Part shown: positions 60,517 to 64,000 of the stretch, in pieces
Layout: every line of letters begins with the position of its first letter
How positions within the stretch are numbered: the first letter of the stretch is position 1
Assembly (NCBI GenBank): GCA_018114805.1
Contig: CP073042.1
Coordinates: 248,001-312,000, forward strand
DNA length: 64,000 bases
From: Candidatus Streptomyces philanthi
GTDB taxonomy: Bacteria > Actinomycetota > Actinomycetes > Streptomycetales > Streptomycetaceae
Direction: 5' to 3'
Translations under genes and position numbers: made by a program
Notes under the pieces: generated by a model
The model's input: the letters and a program-made list of their open reading frames with translations, nothing else
Database searches by the model: none
What the model was told of the DNA's origin: nothing

Positions 60517-60750
60517 TCACTTGTTGATGCAGGTGTTGCCCAGGGCGGGGTTCAGCAGCCCGATCACGGAGATCGTGTTACCGCACACATTCACCGGCAC
60601 GTGGACAGGCACCTGAATGTTGTTGCCCGACAGCACGCCGGGGGAGCCCACAGCGGCACCCTGGGCGCCCGAGTCGGCGGCGGCAACGCCCGCGCCGGCG
60701 AGCAGCAGGCCACCAGTGGCAGCCGCAGCAGCGACGACCTTCTTGATCAT
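60517..60750 (-). CDS. chpH: Short chaplin (ChpH-like)
   Basis: 77-residue secreted amyloid-forming surfactant that coats aerial hyphae and spores. It has a signal peptide MIKKVVAAAAATGGLLLAGA ending near AAAD, then a single chaplin domain, SPGVLSGNNIQVPVHVPVNV, with two cysteines (VCGNT and NTCINK) for the internal disulfide. ATG 60750 has AAGGAGG about six bases upstream. It has its own terminator and lies upstream of the long chaplin gene. In S. coelicolor chaplin genes depend on sigma BldN; I could not identify a convincing BldN box. Confidence 0.95.
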   Translation of the reverse strand: MIKKVVAAAAATGGLLLAGAGVAAADSGAQGAAVGSPGVLSGNNIQVPVHVPVNVCGNTISVIGLLNPALGNTCINK

Positions 60751-60917
60751 TCTTCCTCCTTGTTGGCAATGCGGCCCCAGCCGCGGACCGCACACCCTGT
60801 AACGAAGAGGAGGTAATCGAGCAACGCGTCAAACAGGGCGTTCACTCTTCTCAGCTAACGCCCCGAGCGTCACTTGCGGAACGCGCCGATGCCGGACTCA
60901 CGGGCGCGTTCCGTCGG

Positions 60918-60948
60918 CGGTCGCCGCCCACGTCATGGGCGGCGACCG
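60918..60948 (-). terminator. Terminator after the M20 peptidase gene
   Basis: Perfect 13-bp inverted repeat (60918-60930 and 60936-60948), loop CGTCA, five bases after the stop at 60953. Confidence 0.8.
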
Positions 60949-60952
60949 GTGC

Positions 60953-62290
60953 TCAGCAGGCGTCGATGAACCGGTCGAGCACGCGGACCCCGAACGTGAG
61001 CCCGTCCACCGGAACCCGCTCGTCCACGCCGTGGAACATGCCGGCGAAGTCCAGCTCCGGCGGGAGCTTGATCGGTGCGAAGCCGAAGCCGCGGATGCCC
61101 AGGTCGTCGAAGGACTTGGCGTCCGTGCCGGCCGACAGGCAGTAGGGCACGGCCCGCGCGATGGGGTCCTCGGCGCGCAGCGCGGTCTGCATGGCCTCGA
61201 CGAGCGCCCCGTCGAAGGTGGTCTCCAGGGCCTTGTCTGCGTGCACGTCCTCGCGCTTGACCCGCGGCCCCAGGATGCGGTCGAGGTCGGCGAGGAACTC
61301 CTCCTCGAATCCCGGCAGGAAGCGGCCGTCGACGTGCGCGGTGGCCTGGCCGGGGATCACGTTGACCTTGTACCCGGAGCCGAGCATGGTCGGGTTGGCG
61401 GTGTTCCGCAGCGTCGCCCCGATGATCTTCGCGAGGCTGCCGAGCTTCTCCAGCGTGGCGTCCATGTCCTCGGGGTCGAGCGGTACGCCGAGGGCGTCGG
61501 AGAGCTCGTCCAGGAAGGAGCGGACGGTCTTGGTGACGCGTACCGGGAACTCGTACCGGCCCAGCCGGGCCACCGCCTCGCTCAGCTCGGTGATCGCGTT
61601 GTCCTTGTGGATCATCGAACCGTGGCCCGCCGTGCCGTCCACGGTGAGCTTCATCCAGTGCATGCCCTTCTGGGCCGTCTCCACCAGGTAGAGCCGCAGG
61701 TTCTCGTTGACGGTCAGCGAGAAGCCGCCGACCTCGCTGATCGCCTCGTTGACGCCCTCGAAGAGGCCGAGGTGCTTGTCCACCAGGTAGCGCGCCCCGT
61801 ACGTACCGCCCGCCTCCTCGTCCGCGAGGAAGGCGAGAACGATGTCGCGCGGGGGCTTGCGCCCGGTGCGCAGCCGGTCGCGCACGACCGCGAGGGTCAT
61901 CGCGTCCATGTCCTTCATGTCCACGGCGCCGCGGCCCCAGACGCAGCCGTCGGCGATCTCCCCGGAGAAGGGGTCGTGCGTCCAGTCGGCGGCGTTGGCC
62001 GGGACGACGTCGGTGTGTCCGTGGATCAGCAGCGCGGGGCGCGAGGGGTCCTCGCCCTCGATGCGCGCGACGGTGGAGGCCCGCCCCGGGTGCGACTCAA
62101 AGATCTGGGGCTCCAAGCCGACCTCGGCGAGCTTCTCCGCGACGTACTCGGTGGCGGCGCGCTCACCGGGTCCGGAGTGGTCCCCGTAGTTGCTGGTATC
62201 GATGCGGATCAGGTCCCGGCACAGGTAGACGACCTCGTTCTCACCGGTGACGGTGGTGGAACCGGTCGCCGCCAGGTTCGACTTGCTCAC
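60953..62290 (-). CDS. M20-family zinc metallopeptidase
   Basis: Cytoplasmic dizinc hydrolase (445 aa) of the ArgE/DapE/dipeptidase family. Metal and catalytic residues are visible: His92 and Asp94 in LLIHGHTDVVP, Asp124 in GRGAVDMKD, Glu158-Glu159 in FLADEEAGG, and the C-terminal His of GMFHGVDERVP. A dimerisation lid (residues about 205-330, TAGHGSMIHKDNA) is present. GTG 62290 has GAGGAGG five bases upstream. The substrate is not evident; no arg or dap genes are near, so a dipeptidase role is as likely as biosynthesis. Confidence 0.93.
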   Translation of the reverse strand: MSKSNLAATGSTTVTGENEVVYLCRDLIRIDTSNYGDHSGPGERAATEYVAEKLAEVGLEPQIFESHPGRASTVARIEGEDPSRPALLIHGHTDVVPANAADWTHDPFSGEIADGCVWGRGAVDMKDMDAMTLAVVRDRLRTGRKPPRDIVLAFLADEEAGGTYGARYLVDKHLGLFEGVNEAISEVGGFSLTVNENLRLYLVETAQKGMHWMKLTVDGTAGHGSMIHKDNAITELSEAVARLGRYEFPVRVTKTVRSFLDELSDALGVPLDPEDMDATLEKLGSLAKIIGATLRNTANPTMLGSGYKVNVIPGQATAHVDGRFLPGFEEEFLADLDRILGPRVKREDVHADKALETTFDGALVEAMQTALRAEDPIARAVPYCLSAGTDAKSFDDLGIRGFGFAPIKLPPELDFAGMFHGVDERVPVDGLTFGVRVLDRFIDAC

Positions 62291-62528
62291 GCTGCCTCCT
62301 CATCGTTCGTGACGCCGCGCGCCGCCTCCCGCCCCCGGGCGGAGCCACCCGTGGCGTGGTCCGCCGTCCATACTCCCGTGCCGGCCCGCCCAGCCCAAGG
62401 CGGCAATGTCGCTGACACGTCCCCGTCACACCCCCTCCGGGGGCGACCGGCCGTGTGATCGAGCACGTCTGGATGTTTGCTATGGTTTTCCACGTCGGAA
62501 CGGGCACGGCCCAGCCGACAGACACCTG

Positions 62529-62613
62529 GTCCGGGTGGCGGAATGGCAGACGCGCTAGCTTGAGGTGCTAGTGCCCTTTATCGGGCGTGGGGGTTCAAGT
62601 CCCCCCTCGGACA
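62529..62613 (+). tRNA. tRNA-Leu(GAG)
   Basis: 85-base class II tRNA. Acceptor arms are GTCCGGG (62529-62535) and CTCGGAC (62606-62612) with one G-U pair and discriminator A. The anticodon stem CTAGC/GCTAG has loop TTGAGGT, giving anticodon GAG at 62562-62564 (reads CUC/CUU). It has a long variable arm (GCCC...GGGC) and T-arm GGGGG-TTCAAGT-CCCCC. CCA is not encoded. Confidence 0.96.
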
Positions 62614-62619
62614 CTCGCG

Positions 62620-62644
62620 AGAACCCCAGTTGAACTGGGGTTCT
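62620..62644 (+). terminator. Terminator of tRNA-Leu
   Basis: Perfect 11-bp hairpin AGAACCCCAGT / ACTGGGGTTCT (loop TGA) followed by TCTGCTTTTC, seven bases after the tRNA. Confidence 0.9.
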
Positions 62645-63099
62645 TCTGCTTTTCGGGCGATGTCGCGACCCGTCGCGTGACCAGCGGCCGGTCGCCCTGG
62701 GGCCCGGCCACGGCGGTGTGGAGATCTCCTACGCCCGGGGCTCGGCCCGTGTCGACGGGCCCGTGCCACGGGGTGGCCGTCGTGCCAGGTGGGCCGGCGC
62801 GGGGCGGCGTCCGGTGGTGGTCGGGCGGGCCCGGCGGGGGTAACCGGGGCGCTCGTCCGGCGAGTTGTCGTCGGGCCGCGCTGTGCTAGCGTGAAAGCCT
62901 GCCTTGAAGCCGGAATCGGTGCGGCGGGTCCCGGGGGGACCGGGTCGATGACAAGGGAAGACCTCGGGGAAGACTGGGGAGAGAACCGCAGTGACCACCG
63001 ACGGCCCGGGCCGACGCCAGCGACGGCGACGCCGCCGATACAACCGCGACGGATAACCAACCGACCAGTCAGCGCGACGCCGCCACGCCCGACCACGGG
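62645..63099. other. Intergenic/leader region, 455 bases
   Basis: No recognisable gene up to the promoter at 62865-62892. From GTG 62991 (GGGGAG about nine bases upstream) a short frame VTTDGPG begins that may be the real start of the next gene if one indel lies near 63005. Confidence 0.5.
62865..62892 (+). promoter_or_regulatory. Promoter of the terminal membrane protein gene
   Basis: TTGTCG (62865-62870), 16-base spacer, TAGCGT (62887-62892), followed by an unusually A-rich leader for this genome. Confidence 0.5.
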
Positions 63100-64000
63100 A
63101 TGGGGGCGCGGGTCGGCGCCGGTGTGATGCGCCTCATGTCGCACCCGGCCGGTGTGATGCGCCTCATGTCGCACCCGGTGGGCGCCTCGCTGGCGCTGGC
63201 CGCCGTGCTGCACCTGCTGTGGGTGCTGTTGATCGCCAACAGCGGTGGCAACCTCGCCGCGCAGGACGCGTGGGCGACGTTCGCGACCGAGCACCCGGGG
63301 TACGCGTACAACTTCGCCTGGTTCGGCGGTATGCACCCGGTCTCGTACAGCGTCATCTCGCCCTACCTGATGGCGGGGATCGGCGTGCGGACCACGATGG
63401 TGATCGCCGGCACGCTGTCCGCCGGGCTCATCGCGCTGCTGCTGGTGCGCAGCCGTGCCGTGCGGCGGCCGATGCCGCCCGCGCTGTACGGGGCGGTGGC
63501 GCTGACCTTCAACGCGGCCTCGGGGCGGGTGACGTTCGGGCTCGGCCTGATGTTCGGCCTCGCCGCGGTCGCGGTGGTCTTCGCCTGGCCGCGGCGGTGG
63601 CGCTCGGCGCGCTGGCCGCACCGGCTGGCGCGGGGCGGGGCGGCGGCGCTGCTGTCCGCGCTCGCGACCATGGCCAGCCCGGTGGCCGGCCTGTACGTGG
63701 GCATCGTGGCCGCCGCGCTGTGGCTGACCAAGCGCCGGATGGCCGCCTACGCGCTCGGCGTGACGCCGTCGGTGGTGGTGGCGCTGTCGGCCTGGCTGTT
63801 CCCGTTCTCGGGGACGATGCCGATGAACTTCTCCTCGACGTTCGTGCCGTTCCTGAGCGCCGCCGCGGCATACTTCTTCGCGCCCAGGCAGTGGCGCACG
63901 GTGCGGGTGGCCGCGCTGCTGTACAGCCTCGCGGTGGTGCTAGTCTGGGCGATCCCCTCGCAGATCGGGTCCAACATCACCCGGTTCGGCATGATCTTCG
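63100..64000 (+). CDS. Polytopic membrane protein, partial (C-terminus beyond window)
   Basis: At least 300 residues with seven or more hydrophobic segments (VGASLALAAVLHLLWVLLIA, TTMVIAGTLSAGLIALLLV, AAALLSALATMASPVAGLYV, AAAAYFF...). A conserved-looking first extracytoplasmic loop, EHPGYAYNFAWFGGMHPVSYSV, has a composition more like a membrane glycosyltransferase than a transporter. I cannot name the function. The start is uncertain: ATG 63100 is the first in-frame ATG. Residues RADASDG...PDH upstream in the same frame suggest the real start is GTG 62991 with an indel near 63005. A 30-bp tandem duplication repeats AGVMRLMSHP. Confidence 0.65.
   Translation, partial: MGARVGAGVMRLMSHPAGVMRLMSHPVGASLALAAVLHLLWVLLIANSGGNLAAQDAWATFATEHPGYAYNFAWFGGMHPVSYSVISPYLMAGIGVRTTMVIAGTLSAGLIALLLVRSRAVRRPMPPALYGAVALTFNAASGRVTFGLGLMFGLAAVAVVFAWPRRWRSARWPHRLARGGAAALLSALATMASPVAGLYVGIVAAALWLTKRRMAAYALGVTPSVVVALSAWLFPFSGTMPMNFSSTFVPFLSAAAAYFFAPRQWRTVRVAALLYSLAVVLVWAIPSQIGSNITRFGMIF
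63118..63177 (+). repeat. Perfect 30-bp tandem duplication near the N-terminus of the terminal gene
   Basis: Identical units 63118-63147 and 63148-63177, each encoding AGVMRLMSHP in frame. Confidence 0.97.

Noticed and set aside
60751..60917. Sigma BldN promoter before the short chaplin gene
   Set aside because: Fragments such as GAAC and CGTTGC occur but with wrong spacing; I could not support a specific site.

Overview
The window is high-GC actinobacterial DNA, almost certainly from a Streptomyces. It encodes the complete Pup-proteasome system, mycothiol ligase MshC, a gylR-glpF-glpK-glpD operon and a chaplin pair (cell-surface proteins of sporulating streptomycetes). GC is very high with GTG and TTG starts. 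Gene order follows the conserved actinobacterial block I know from S. coelicolor (about SCO1621-SCO1677) and M. tuberculosis (Rv2090-Rv2135c): exonuclease, helY-type helicase, tatC, tatA, pafC, pafB, pafA, prcA, prcB, pup, dop, arc, trmI, metH, PAC2 protein, mshC, kinase-like/DUF3090/phosphatase trio. I recall that synteny; I did not compute it.

Layout. 0-3.4 kb: ATPase of an osmolyte ABC transporter (cut by the left edge), a flap-type exonuclease, and a siderophore-interacting reductase behind an iron box. 3.5-9.6 kb, all minus: RNA helicase, lipid-kinase-like gene (frameshifted), tatC, tatA, two small proteins. 9.8-24.7 kb: PafC and PafB (DNA-damage regulators), two FKBP isomerases, PafA ligase, a damaged MFS gene with its LacI regulator, an Lrp/rhodanese pair, then prcA, prcB, pup, dop and arc. 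Dop deamidates the C-terminal Gln of Pup, PafA attaches Pup to lysines, ARC unfolds pupylated proteins, and PrcAB degrades them.

25-39.3 kb: ferredoxin, a membrane-anchored protein, tRNA m1A58 methyltransferase, site-2 protease, PD-(D/E)XK nuclease, response regulator, two orphan oligopeptide-binding lipoproteins flanked by a 630-base non-coding spacer, a HAD phosphatase and cobalamin-dependent methionine synthase. 39.5-44.8 kb: glycerol operon with GylR and two candidate operators. 45-51.4 kb: GH18-like gene, PAC2 protein, MshC, and the kinase-like/DUF3090/phosphatase trio. 51.4-59.5 kb: CorA with a nonsense codon, a ferritin-like gene, an LLM oxidoreductase, an aldo/keto reductase, a RecD-like protein lacking recognisable ATPase motifs, and small conserved genes. 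59.5-64 kb: long and short chaplins, M20 peptidase, tRNA-Leu(GAG), and a polytopic membrane protein that runs off the right edge.

Two features stand out. First, about a dozen otherwise typical genes carry one-base indels, many in homopolymers, and one carries a nonsense codon; this looks more like draft-sequence error than gene decay. Second, there are several short perfect or near-perfect tandem duplications (18, 20, 30, 30 bp). One adds ten residues to the glycerol channel right next to its second NPA-type motif. I saw no insertion sequence, prophage, CRISPR array or rRNA operon.
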